From assembly GCA_045590395.1 (NCBI GenBank), contig JAZNQX010000123.1, positions 1 through 17,694 of the forward strand: 17,694 nucleotides of DNA. Reading direction: 5' to 3'. Within the stretch, counting starts at the first letter, position 1, and every line of letters starts with the position of its first letter. The translations under genes were made by a program, and so were the position numbers. Below are positions 8,471 through 15,446 of this stretch, one piece after another. Below the pieces are notes generated by a model. The model made no database searches and had not been told where the DNA came from. It was given only the letters and a program-made list of their open reading frames with translations. The stretch is from SIG607 sp045590395. Lineage in GTDB: Bacteria; Bacillota; Clostridia; Oscillospirales; Acutalibacteraceae.

Positions 8471-9745
8471 TTAAATTACAACCACCGAAACTCCGTCAGG
8501 AATAGCCGTTATTGTCACATCATCTTTTGCCAACATTTTTTTGGCTAAGCTTATAGCCTCACTTAATGTACTTGCAGGAATCATATGCATTTTTTCGGCA
8601 ATTTCAGGCTCTAAGCTTGACACGTAAATAACCTTGGCTTTGGTCAGAATCCTTAACAGAATTTGCGTCATCCATTGGTCAGTTAAAGTTTCATTTCTTG
8701 AGCGCGAAAGTATATTATTCATAGTTTTAGCAGCATCAGGCTCGTCTGCAAGTTGATGATAAAAATGGTCTCCGCCAATGCCGTCATTAGCCTTTGCAAG
8801 CATTATTATAATTCCGCCCTCTTTAACGGTTGCCTCTGCAGCAGTCATTCCCTTAACCGACTGATACACATTCTGGTCAAGCGGATAACCGCCATTAGTA
8901 GATATAACTATATCTGCCGGAACCGACTTGACAGCACAAAGTGAGGATATAAAATCAGTTCCCTTTTTATGCGCTTTTTCAAGGTCACCTGCAACAGCAA
9001 AAATAGGCTGTTTTTCCGAATTCAAGACCACATTAACTATAAACGAAAGTTTAGTCGCCTTAGCCGCCCAAATCATATCATTATGTATCGGATTATTCTC
9101 TAAAATGCCGGTTCTGGAATTTTCGTTAGCAATAAATTCAGAACAATGATTGGCAAGTACGGTGCTTCTTCCCGAAATACCGGGCAAAACACTTTTGCGA
9201 CCGCCCGAAAAGCCTGCAAAGAAATGAGGCTCTATAAATCCTTCTGCCACAAGCAAATCAGCCTCTATTGCAATTTTATTGATTTCGCACTGTCCGCCGG
9301 AGGGCAAAACTCCTATATTTACAAGCTTTTCTCTTTCATCACAATCGTGAACATAAATATTTTCTCTCGCAACTATTTCTTCACCGAATTTATTTATAAG
9401 CTCTTGCTTAGTAGTTTCTCTATGACAGCCCGTTGCAATAAGAATTGTTATGTCCGCAAACGGATTTCCCCGTCTTATCTCACTAAGCATTTGCGGGATA
9501 ATAATCTTACTGGGCACAGGTCTGGTATGGTCACTGGCAATAATTACAATATTTTGCTTACCACGGCTGAGTTCTGACAGTCTTTGGCTTCCTACAGGAG
9601 ATTCCAGCGCTCTTTTCACAAGCTCTTGCCCATCAGCCTCGGGAACATATTCTTCTATAGAAGAAGTGAGCACTCCTACAAGTTCTTTTTCATCAAATTC
9701 ATAATCTAATTTCTCTTGTCCATACGGAAAAAACAGCCTTTTCAT
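8471..9745 (-). CDS. larA: LarA-family nickel-dependent (lactate) racemase
   Basis: LarA interconverts D- and L-lactate by hydride transfer to a nickel-pincer nucleotide (NPN) cofactor; homologues act on other 2-hydroxy acids. The 424 residues match LarA length, and the residues known from Lactiplantibacillus plantarum LarA fall at the same numbers here: Asp72 and Arg75 (SDHTRPVP), His108 (GCHR), His174 (EPHFFAGFSGGRKS), Lys184 (the NPN-tethering lysine), His200 (nickel ligand), Tyr294, Gln295, Lys298 and Trp358. This strongly suggests an active pincer enzyme, perhaps true lactate racemase, though substrate range within the family is broad. The LarB, LarC and LarE cofactor enzymes are not in the window and must be supplied elsewhere. 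The ATG at 9745 overlaps the stop of the S-component gene by four bases, with AAGGGGGA about nine bases upstream. It is followed by uvrB. Confidence 0.92.
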   Translation of the reverse strand: MKRLFFPYGQEKLDYEFDEKELVGVLTSSIEEYVPEADGQELVKRALESPVGSQRLSELSRGKQNIVIIASDHTRPVPSKIIIPQMLSEIRRGNPFADITILIATGCHRETTKQELINKFGEEIVARENIYVHDCDEREKLVNIGVLPSGGQCEINKIAIEADLLVAEGFIEPHFFAGFSGGRKSVLPGISGRSTVLANHCSEFIANENSRTGILENNPIHNDMIWAAKATKLSFIVNVVLNSEKQPIFAVAGDLEKAHKKGTDFISSLCAVKSVPADIVISTNGGYPLDQNVYQSVKGMTAAEATVKEGGIIIMLAKANDGIGGDHFYHQLADEPDAAKTMNNILSRSRNETLTDQWMTQILLRILTKAKVIYVSSLEPEIAEKMHMIPASTLSEAISLAKKMLAKDDVTITAIPDGVSVVVI

Positions 9746-10278
9746 TTAATTATCCCCCTTTTATTTATAAGCTCCATAATTAAAGGAATAAGAATAAGTT
9801 GAAGTATTATTCCGGGAACAGCATCAATAAATCCACCCGTTATAAACATTGATACTGTAAAAGCTTTGCCGTTTAAACCCAATAAAACAGCCTTACTTAT
9901 TCCCCATGTCACCCTTCCTGCTATCATAGCAGACAGCAAGCTTATGTATACACCTTTTGTGCTTTTTAACTTGATACGAAAATACAAAAATCCAACAAAA
10001 AATCCATACGTTGCCAACTCTATTGACATCCAGACAGCGTTTGGATAAAGCGGCGGCATTCCAAATACAAAGCCGCGAAGCAACGGCAAAATCAAGCCTA
10101 CAAAAAAGCCGTACTTACCACCGCAAATAAGACCGCAAAGCAGAACAGGAATATGCATTGGAAGCAAAGTATCGCCAATTTCTTTAATCTGACTTGTAAA
10201 TATCGGCAACACAAAGCCTAAACTCAAAAACACCGCAGCTAATGTTATTTTATTAATTTGATGCTTTGTTATTTTCAT
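9742..10278 (-). CDS. ECF transporter S component (substrate-binding membrane subunit)
   Basis: This encodes 178 residues with about five or six membrane helices and the signature LLPMHIPVLLCGLICGGKYG at 38-57. Further family-like segments are GLILPLLRGFVFGMPPLYPN, IELATYGFFVGFLY and a C-terminal GGFIDAVPGIILQLILIP. This is typical of energy-coupling-factor S components (ECF_trnsprt type), which bind a vitamin or metal and use a shared EcfA/A'/T module encoded elsewhere. The substrate is not identified. Because it is translationally coupled to larA, a substrate tied to the racemase is plausible (for example a pyridine precursor of the NPN cofactor), but that is inference from context only. 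The ATG at 10278 has AGAAGGG about 11 bases upstream, and a good promoter lies 31-59 bases upstream. It is the first gene of the left-hand minus-strand block. Confidence 0.82.
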   Translation of the reverse strand: MKITKHQINKITLAAVFLSLGFVLPIFTSQIKEIGDTLLPMHIPVLLCGLICGGKYGFFVGLILPLLRGFVFGMPPLYPNAVWMSIELATYGFFVGFLYFRIKLKSTKGVYISLLSAMIAGRVTWGISKAVLLGLNGKAFTVSMFITGGFIDAVPGIILQLILIPLIMELINKRGIIK

Positions 10279-10308
10279 CTCTATACGCCCTTCTTGTTTG
10301 TTCTGATT

Positions 10309-10337
10309 ATTATATCATAAATTGTTCTATAAGTAAA
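10309..10337 (-). promoter_or_regulatory. Sigma-A-like promoter for the S component-larA-uvrB unit
   Basis: On the minus strand a TATAAT -10 (10309-10314) is separated by 17 bases from a TTTACT -35 (10332-10337, four of six consensus bases). It lies 31 bases upstream of the S-component ATG and is the only clear promoter I see for the left block. No riboswitch-like fold is recognisable in the short leader. Confidence 0.65.
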
Positions 10338-10372
10338 TAAATAGCCGATACTTTTCATTGAAAAATTCTAAT

Positions 10373-10420
10373 TGTTAAAATGTGAAAAAAGGGGCTTTTT
10401 CGAGGACTGCTTTTTTAACA
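10373..10420. repeat. Inverted repeat with nested small hairpin
   Basis: TGTTAAAA at 10373-10380 is matched by TTTTAACA at 10413-10420. Nested inside is AAAAAG (10386-10391), loop GGG, CTTTTT (10395-10400). It lies between the two divergent promoters, upstream of both, so it is more likely a protein-binding or insulating element than a terminator. Arms this AT-rich can also arise by chance. Confidence 0.35.
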
Positions 10421-10424
10421 TTTC

Positions 10425-10468
10425 TTACAAAATTTACAAAAGTGTAAAAAAAGGTTGCAATTTTGTAA
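10425..10468. repeat. 10-base perfect inverted repeat overlapping the M23 promoter
   Basis: TTACAAAATT (10425-10434) and AATTTTGTAA (10459-10468) are exact reverse complements with 24 bases between. The right arm overlaps the last two bases of the -35 element and runs into the spacer, a typical position for a repressor operator. The arms contain TGTAA-type half-sites. The regulator is unknown. Confidence 0.4.
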
Positions 10469-10482
10469 CTTTTTGTTATAAT
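10455..10482 (+). promoter_or_regulatory. Sigma-A-like promoter for the M23 peptidase gene
   Basis: TTGCAA (10455-10460), a 16-base spacer, and a perfect TATAAT (10477-10482) lie about 55 bases upstream of the GTG start at 10538. This is the best-matching promoter in the window. Confidence 0.7.
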
Positions 10483-10520
10483 AGTAAATGTGCCCTTTAA
10501 CAAGGCGCAATTATTATATG

Positions 10521-10527
10521 AAAGGAG
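10521..10527 (+). promoter_or_regulatory. Ribosome binding site deciding the M23 peptidase GTG start
   Basis: AAAGGAG ends ten bases before GTG 10538. The longer frame start at 10490 lies only eight bases after the -10 element and has no ribosome binding site, so it is unlikely to be used. Confidence 0.7.
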
Positions 10528-10537
10528 CGGCAAAAAA

Positions 10538-11773
10538 GTGGCTTTTAAGAATTTTCTTATGAAAACTAAAAACATATGCGTAAACGGCATTAAAAAGGTT
10601 CTTCTTACCTTCCGCTATTCAAGAATTGCTTTATTTGCTGTTTCCTTAATTATCGGTACTGTGCTTACTGTACTGTTTTCGGGCATAACCCTTGCCTATA
10701 ATGTTGAATACAACGGTACTATTATCGCTCAGATAAAAACAAAAGACCAGTATACTCAGGCTTTAAATGTTGCTCAGGGTATGCTTTACGGCGGTGAATT
10801 TAAAGATTTTGCCTGCGCTCCTAAATTCCATTTTACCTTTACCACCAAGAAAAATCTTGATGATTCTTCAAAGGTTGCTGTTGGAATGATAGAGCAAACC
10901 GATTCTATAAACAAGGGTACCGCCCTTAAAATTGACGGTGAAATTGTTGCCTGCGTTTGTAAGGAATCCTGCATTGAGGAATATATCGATACTTATCTTA
11001 CTAATTATGTTACAGGCGGCGAGGTTTCCTCTAAGTTTGTAAATAAGGTTGAATGTGTTGACGGATATTATCCCGATAACATTTTCTTTGACATAGAGGC
11101 TGTTAAGAATAAAATTGCTGCTCTTGATGTTAAAACAGTACAGACCATCCGCAGCCAGAAGAGTATTCCCTACACCACCGTTACAAGAAAAAGCGACAGC
11201 CGTGTACGTGGCGATGTTCAGACCGTTGTTAAGGGTGTAAGCGGTGTTAAGGAAACCGTTGAAACTATTGAAATGCTTAACGGCAAGGCCATAAACACCA
11301 CCGTACATTCCGAGGTTATTATTTCTCAGCCTGTTCAAGAGGTTATTGTTGTTGGTACCAAGAAGGATACATCTGTAAACAACGCTTATGTTTCTCAGCT
11401 TGGCTGTATATGGCCCTTAAAGCGTGTTGCTAATCAGGTTGTTACCGCTTACTACGGTGACGGCAGAAATCATAAGGGTATTGATATTGCAAGTCCCTCA
11501 GGTACACCTATTTATGCTGCTCAGACAGGTACGGTAGTTACCTCAAGATACAGCAACAGCTATGGCAATTATGTAGTAATTGACCATGGTAACGGTTACA
11601 AAACCCTTTATGCACACTGCAGCAGACTGCTTGTCAGCGTAGGTGAAACAGTTAATCAGGGTGAAGTTATTGCACTTGTAGGTACAACCGGTATTTCTAC
11701 AGGAAACCACCTGCACTTTGAGGTTCAAAAAGACGGTGTTAAGCTTAACCCCGCATCTTTTATAGGACTTTAA
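10538..11773 (+). CDS. Membrane-anchored peptidoglycan endopeptidase, G5 plus M23 (LytM) domains
   Basis: This encodes 411 residues from the GTG start. Basic residues at the N-terminus precede one membrane segment at about 29-54 (IALFAVSLIIGTVLTVLFSG) with no clear cleavage site, so it is probably a signal anchor exposing the rest outside. An uncharacterised extracytoplasmic region follows (about 58-195), then a G5-like domain (about 200-274, IPYTTVTRKSDSRVRGDVQ, KGVSGVKETVETI) thought to bind wall polymers. The C-terminal M23 metallopeptidase domain (about 290-411) has zinc ligands His312 and Asp316 (HKGIDIA) and HLHFEV (His393), with catalytic His360 (YAHCS). All active-site residues are present, so it should cut peptidoglycan crosslink peptides and act in wall remodelling or division. 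It is monocistronic, with its own promoter and terminator, and is the only plus-strand gene in the window. Confidence 0.93.
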   Translation: MAFKNFLMKTKNICVNGIKKVLLTFRYSRIALFAVSLIIGTVLTVLFSGITLAYNVEYNGTIIAQIKTKDQYTQALNVAQGMLYGGEFKDFACAPKFHFTFTTKKNLDDSSKVAVGMIEQTDSINKGTALKIDGEIVACVCKESCIEEYIDTYLTNYVTGGEVSSKFVNKVECVDGYYPDNIFFDIEAVKNKIAALDVKTVQTIRSQKSIPYTTVTRKSDSRVRGDVQTVVKGVSGVKETVETIEMLNGKAINTTVHSEVIISQPVQEVIVVGTKKDTSVNNAYVSQLGCIWPLKRVANQVVTAYYGDGRNHKGIDIASPSGTPIYAAQTGTVVTSRYSNSYGNYVVIDHGNGYKTLYAHCSRLLVSVGETVNQGEVIALVGTTGISTGNHLHFEVQKDGVKLNPASFIGL

Positions 11774-11787
11774 AATAAAGCAAAATT

Positions 11788-11819
11788 AAAGGCACAGAGT
11801 TTTAGCTCTGTGCCTTTTT
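11788..11819. terminator. Bidirectional rho-independent terminator
   Basis: AAAGGCACAGAG (11788-11799) pairs perfectly with CTCTGTGCCTTT (11806-11817) around a six-base loop, followed by T residues to 11819. It begins 15 bases after the M23 stop and ends two bases before the pyrI stop on the opposite strand. The arm's A-rich 5' flank gives a T-rich tail when read on the minus strand, so it can end both converging transcripts. Confidence 0.92.
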
Positions 11820-11820
11820 G

Positions 11821-12240
11821 TTATGCTTCGGTATCGCAGTAAATACAACGATAAACTCTTTTTTCTTTGTCGGTAAGGACAAATTCATGAGAAAGTTCTT
11901 GCTCGGTAGAGGTTATACATCTGGGGTTTTTGCAGAAGATTATATCGGTAAGCTTCTTTGGAAGCTCTATTTTTTTCTTTTCCACAATAACCGAATCTTT
12001 AATAACATTAACCGTTATACCCGGGTCTACAAAACCCAGTATATGTGTGTCAAGCTCAATATCGGCATCAATTTTTATAACGTCTTTTTTGCCCATTTTT
12101 ACGCTTTGTGCATTCATTATCATAGCAACCGGACATTCAAGCTTTGAAAGCCCTAAAAGCTTATAAATCTTCATACCCTTGCCTGCGTCTATATGGTCAA
12201 TTACAAAACCGTTTTTTATAGAATCAATATTCACAAACAT
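11821..12240 (-). CDS. pyrI: Aspartate carbamoyltransferase regulatory chain
   Basis: PyrI binds nucleotide effectors (CTP/ATP in enteric enzymes) and holds catalytic PyrB trimers in the allosteric holoenzyme. The 139 residues are slightly shorter than the E. coli chain (153). The N-terminal allosteric domain contains IDHIDAGKGMKIYKLLG at 14-30. The C-terminal zinc domain has all four ligands, Cys103, Cys108, Cys132 and Cys135 (FCKNPRC ... YRCIYC), which form the PyrB interface. The ATG at 12240 is seven bases after the pyrB stop, with a strong AGGAGGGG that overlaps that stop codon, so expression is coupled to pyrB. It is the last gene of the pyr operon, directly before the shared terminator. 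PyrI is not present in Bacillus-type pyr operons; its presence here predicts allosteric feedback on ATCase. Confidence 0.97.
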   Translation of the reverse strand: MFVNIDSIKNGFVIDHIDAGKGMKIYKLLGLSKLECPVAMIMNAQSVKMGKKDVIKIDADIELDTHILGFVDPGITVNVIKDSVIVEKKKIELPKKLTDIIFCKNPRCITSTEQELSHEFVLTDKEKRVYRCIYCDTEA

Positions 12241-12247
12241 TCCCCTC

Positions 12248-13159
12248 CTACTCTATGTTAAGAAGTTTAAGTATAAGCGCCATTCGCATATACTTACCGT
12301 TAAGTGCCTGAGTAAAATAACAGGCTCTGCTGTCGTTGTCCACAGCTACAGAAATTTCATTAACTCTGGGTAGCGGGTGCATAATGACAAGGTCACTCTT
12401 TGCAAACTTCATCTTGTCGGTATCAAGAATATAGCTGTCTTTAAGGCGCAGATATTCTTCCTCGTTAAAGAAGCGCTCACGCTGAACTCTTGTCATATAA
12501 AGTATGTCAAGGCTTGGCATACTCTCCTCAAGGCTTTCGCACTGCACATAGCTGTGGCCTGCTTCGGTTATGGTATTCAGAACATAATCGGGAACACGAA
12601 GCTCTTTTGGAGAAATCAGCACAAACTTTATGTTTTTATATCTTGACATAGCAGATATAAGAGAATGTACCGTTCTGCCGAACTTAAGGTCACCGCAAAG
12701 GCCAATGGTCAGGTTATCAAACCTGCCCTTTTCTCTATAGATAGTAAGAATATCAGCAAGAGTCTGGGTAGGATGATGATGTCCGCCGTCACCTGCATTT
12801 ATTACGGGAATAGTAGCATTATTTGCGGCAACCAACGGCGCACCTTCTTTGGGGTGGCGCATAGCAATTATATCTGCATAGCAGGATATCATTTTTGCGG
12901 TATCCGCAACGCTCTCGCCCTTTGCAGCAGAGCTTGAGCCTGCATCCGCCATAGTAAGCACATTACCGCCCAGCTCGTACATAGCCGCTTCAAAGCTAAG
13001 TCTTGTTCTGGTAGACGGCTCGAAGAAAAGGGTGGCAAGCTTTTTACCCTCGCACTTTTTAGCGTATTTTTTGGGGTTCTCTATGATGTCCATAGCGGTT
13101 GCTACAAGCTCATCAAGCTCTTTGGTAGACAGTTCTAAAATATCAATAAGATGTCTCAT
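12248..13159 (-). CDS. pyrB: Aspartate carbamoyltransferase catalytic chain
   Basis: PyrB joins carbamoyl phosphate and aspartate to form N-carbamoyl-aspartate, the committed step of pyrimidine synthesis. The 303 residues are full length. The carbamoyl-phosphate loop FFEPSTRTRLSFE is at 45-57 with Ser49, Thr50 and Arg51. The mobile loop contributes SSSAAKGES with Lys80, and later motifs include HHPTQTLADI (carbamoyl phosphate/aspartate site) and MHPLPRVNEI near the C-terminus. The ATG at 13159 shares its A with the pyrE stop (TAATG), so translation is coupled; GGAGCT lies about nine bases upstream. Paired with pyrI downstream, it should form the class B-type holoenzyme with regulatory chains. 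Confidence 0.98.
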   Translation of the reverse strand: MRHLIDILELSTKELDELVATAMDIIENPKKYAKKCEGKKLATLFFEPSTRTRLSFEAAMYELGGNVLTMADAGSSSAAKGESVADTAKMISCYADIIAMRHPKEGAPLVAANNATIPVINAGDGGHHHPTQTLADILTIYREKGRFDNLTIGLCGDLKFGRTVHSLISAMSRYKNIKFVLISPKELRVPDYVLNTITEAGHSYVQCESLEESMPSLDILYMTRVQRERFFNEEEYLRLKDSYILDTDKMKFAKSDLVIMHPLPRVNEISVAVDNDSRACYFTQALNGKYMRMALILKLLNIE

Positions 13160-13815
13160 TATGCTTTAGCTCCGTTTATTTCAAGATAAGCTTTAATTCT
13201 ATCAACATTTTCTTTATTTTCAGGCTTTTCTTCAAGGTATTCGATTATATCGTATACGTCGACAACCGAGTATACGGGGAAGCCGAACTCCTCGCCTACC
13301 TCAGCCATAGCTGATTTTTCGGTTCTTCCCTTTTCTTTTCTGTCTACCATAACAAAGGTTGCGGCAACCTTGGTGCCTTTAAGAGAGGATAAAATTTCCA
13401 TACTCTCTCTTATGGCGGTACCTGCGGTGATTACGTCTTCTACAATAACGATTTCTTCATTCTCCTGAGGCTTATAGCCAACAAAAACGCCGCCTTCACC
13501 GTGGTCCTTTTCCTCTTTTCTGTTAAAGAAGAAAGGAACATCAAGACCTTCTTTAGAAAGTGCGCAGGCAACCGAAACGGCAATAGGAATACCCTTATAG
13601 GCAGGGCCGTAAAGAACAGTTCTTCTGTTTCCTACCTTTTCAAAATAAGCCTTTGCATAAAACTCACCCAGTTTTGAAATCTGGTCACCTGTTTTAATAT
13701 CACCTGCATTTATGAAATAAGGGATTTTTCTACCGCTTTTTGCAGTAAAATCACCGAATTTAAGCACTCCTGCAGACTCTAAAAACTGTATAAACTCTCT
13801 TTTATAGCTTTCCAT
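13159..13815 (-). CDS. pyrE: Orotate phosphoribosyltransferase
   Basis: PyrE transfers phosphoribose from PRPP to orotate, giving OMP. The 218 residues show the type I PRTase fold: PRPP-binding loop VIVEDVITAGTA at about 123-134, the flexible catalytic loop RKEEKDHGEGG at about 99-109, and YGPAYKGIPIA at about 69-79. I choose ATG 13815 (MESYKREFIQ) over the upstream in-frame TTG at 13836, because AGGAG lies seven bases before it and would otherwise be inside the coding sequence. It starts 21 bases after the pyrF stop. The C-terminus has a charged Lys/Glu-rich extension, as is seen in other clostridial PyrE. Confidence 0.97.
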   Translation of the reverse strand: MESYKREFIQFLESAGVLKFGDFTAKSGRKIPYFINAGDIKTGDQISKLGEFYAKAYFEKVGNRRTVLYGPAYKGIPIAVSVACALSKEGLDVPFFFNRKEEKDHGEGGVFVGYKPQENEEIVIVEDVITAGTAIRESMEILSSLKGTKVAATFVMVDRKEKGRTEKSAMAEVGEEFGFPVYSVVDVYDIIEYLEEKPENKENVDRIKAYLEINGAKA

Positions 13816-13822
13816 TTTAATT

Positions 13823-13827
13823 CTCCT
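13823..13827 (-). promoter_or_regulatory. Ribosome binding site deciding the pyrE start
   Basis: AGGAG on the minus strand sits seven bases before ATG 13815, favouring that codon over the TTG at 13836 in the same frame. Confidence 0.7.
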
Positions 13828-13836
13828 GTTCTTCAA

Positions 13837-14535
13837 TTAGTCACAGAACTCTGCTACACAGCGCTCATAGGCTGCAACGGGGTCTTCGGCGGCTGTAATG
13901 GGTCTGCCTACAACTATATAGTCAGAGCCGATTTTCTTTGCCTGTGCCGGAGTCATAACACGCTTCTGGTCGCCTATATCACCGTCTGCAAAGCGCACAC
14001 CCGGAGTAACGGTTAAAAAGCCTTTTCCGCAGGTATCGTGTACCTTCTCAGCCTCAAGAGGTGAGCATACGACACCGTCAAGCCCTGCCTTTGCGGCATT
14101 ACTTGCATAATGCATAACCACCTTATCGATAGGTTCATGAATTAAAAGGTCATCCTCCATACGCTGCTGGTCGGTAGAGGTCAGCTGAGTAACTGCAATA
14201 AGCAAAGGTCTGCTGCCGTCTGGACGGGTAAGTCCCTCAAGAGCCGCCTCCATCATACTAATAGTTCCTGCGGCGTGGAGATTTGTCATATCTACATCAA
14301 GATTAGAAAGCACCGCCATGCTCTTTTTAACGGTATTAGGGATATCGTGAAGCTTTAAATCAAGGAAAATTTTATGTCCTCTTGCCTTTATATCCTTTAC
14401 AATTTGTGGGCCTTCTGCATAAAAAAGCTCCATACCGATTTTAACAAAGGGTTTTCTGCCGGTAAACTTGTCAAGAAAGGTCATTACCTGCTCTTTTGAC
14501 GAAAAGTCACAAGCAATAATTACATCTTTACCCAT
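13837..14535 (-). CDS. pyrF: Orotidine 5'-phosphate decarboxylase
   Basis: PyrF decarboxylates OMP to UMP, the last step of the pathway. The 232 residues are the length of the short (Bacillus/E. coli-type) enzymes. The catalytic Asp-Lys-Asp set is present in DLKLHDIPNTV (Asp59, Lys61, Asp64), with N-terminal IIACDFSS, substrate-contact VKIGMELFY, and the C-terminal phosphate-binding TPGVRFADGD and YIVVGRPIT. The ATG at 14535 shares its A with the pyrD stop (TAATG), with GGAGGTG eight bases upstream. The unit pyrK-pyrD-pyrF-pyrE gives ordered expression of the oxidation and final two steps. Confidence 0.98.
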   Translation of the reverse strand: MGKDVIIACDFSSKEQVMTFLDKFTGRKPFVKIGMELFYAEGPQIVKDIKARGHKIFLDLKLHDIPNTVKKSMAVLSNLDVDMTNLHAAGTISMMEAALEGLTRPDGSRPLLIAVTQLTSTDQQRMEDDLLIHEPIDKVVMHYASNAAKAGLDGVVCSPLEAEKVHDTCGKGFLTVTPGVRFADGDIGDQKRVMTPAQAKKIGSDYIVVGRPITAAEDPVAAYERCVAEFCD

Positions 14536-15446
14536 TAGTGAGCACCTCCGATAATTTCTTTTAAATCTTTAATGCCGTACTTTTTCATAACGCGCGGCAA
14601 ATCATCAATTATATCTTTACAAACAAAGGGGTCAATAAGGTTTGCGGCGCCCACCTCTACAGCCGTGGCCCCTGCAAGCATCATTTCAATAACATCCTCA
14701 GCACTGCTTATGCCTCCCATACCTACAATGGGTATATTTACGGCATCATAAACCTGATATACCATACGAAGTGCAACAGGCTTAATTGCAGGGCCCGAGA
14801 AACCGCCCATTTTATTTGCAATAACAGGCTTTTTGGTTTTAAGGTCTATACGCATACCAAGCAAAGTATTTATCATACTTATTCCGTCTGCGCCAGCCTC
14901 CTCACACGCCTTTGCAATAGACACAATATCGGTTACATTAGGCGAAAGCTTTATAATTACGGGCTTAGTTGTTACCTTTTTAACGGCTTTTGTAACCTCT
15001 GCCGCCGCCTCGGGTGAAGTACCAAAGCTCATTCCGCCGCCGTGAACATTAGGGCAGGAAACATTTACCTCAAACCAGCCTATCTGGTCACAGTTATTTA
15101 ACTTTTCACAGGTGTAAGCGTAATCCTCAATAGAAAATCCGCTTACATTTGCCATAACAGGCTTATTAAAACAGGTTTTAAGTTTTGGAAGCTCCTCACT
15201 TATTACCTTTTCAACACCCGGGTTCTGAAGACCAACGGCGTTTATCATTCCTGCATCACACTCGGCGATTCTTGGCGTAGGATTACCAAAACGAGCATCC
15301 TTTGTGGTACCCTTAAAGGAAAAGGTGCCAAGGCAGTTGATATCGTAAAGCTCGGCGAACTCATAGCCGAAACCAAAGGTGCCCGAAGCGGGTATTACGG
15401 GATTATCAATGGTAATACCGCAAAGATTTATTTTTGTGTTTACCAT
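14535..15446 (-). CDS. pyrD: Dihydroorotate dehydrogenase B, catalytic subunit (class 1B)
   Basis: PyrD (class 1B) oxidises dihydroorotate to orotate with FMN and passes electrons to PyrK and NAD+. The 303 residues carry the class 1 catalytic cysteine, Cys131, in NVSCPNVHGGG, with Lys45 in FSFKGTT and the FMN-phosphate region GMGGISSAEDVIEMMLAGA near the C-terminus. It is cytosolic, without the membrane-binding N-terminal helix of class 2. The ATG at 15446 overlaps the end of pyrK by seven bases, with GGAGG eight bases upstream, consistent with the stable PyrD-PyrK heterotetramer and coupled synthesis. Confidence 0.98.
   Translation of the reverse strand: MVNTKINLCGITIDNPVIPASGTFGFGYEFAELYDINCLGTFSFKGTTKDARFGNPTPRIAECDAGMINAVGLQNPGVEKVISEELPKLKTCFNKPVMANVSGFSIEDYAYTCEKLNNCDQIGWFEVNVSCPNVHGGGMSFGTSPEAAAEVTKAVKKVTTKPVIIKLSPNVTDIVSIAKACEEAGADGISMINTLLGMRIDLKTKKPVIANKMGGFSGPAIKPVALRMVYQVYDAVNIPIVGMGGISSAEDVIEMMLAGATAVEVGAANLIDPFVCKDIIDDLPRVMKKYGIKDLKEIIGGAH

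Larger units (their letters stand above)
10279..10537. other. Divergent intergenic control region
   Basis: This 259-base AT-rich region lies between the S-component gene (minus) and the M23 peptidase gene (plus). It holds one promoter in each direction (-35 elements near 10335 and 10457) with about 117 bases between them. That middle segment carries two inverted repeats (10373-10420 and 10425-10468) and several TGTAA/TGTTA-type hexamers on both strands. No RNA gene or open frame with a ribosome binding site is supported here. Confidence 0.7.

Noticed and set aside
9146..9577. Plus-strand 143-codon frame antisense to larA
   Set aside because: The larA protein is intact with every catalytic residue; the antisense frame has no ribosome binding site and its composition is that of a shadow frame.
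10279..10308. Possible riboswitch ahead of the S-component gene
   Set aside because: Only about 30 bases lie between the -10 element and the start codon, too short for any known vitamin or metal riboswitch.
10375..10590. Minus-strand 71-codon frame across the M23 promoter and start
   Set aside because: It is Phe/Lys-rich from AT-rich non-coding sequence and overlaps the promoter and first codons of the M23 gene.
10868..11338. Minus-strand 156-codon frame antisense to the M23 gene
   Set aside because: It is rich in Asn/Leu/Gly, as expected from antisense of GTT/AAC-rich coding, has no promoter or ribosome binding site, and the plus-strand gene is clearly real.
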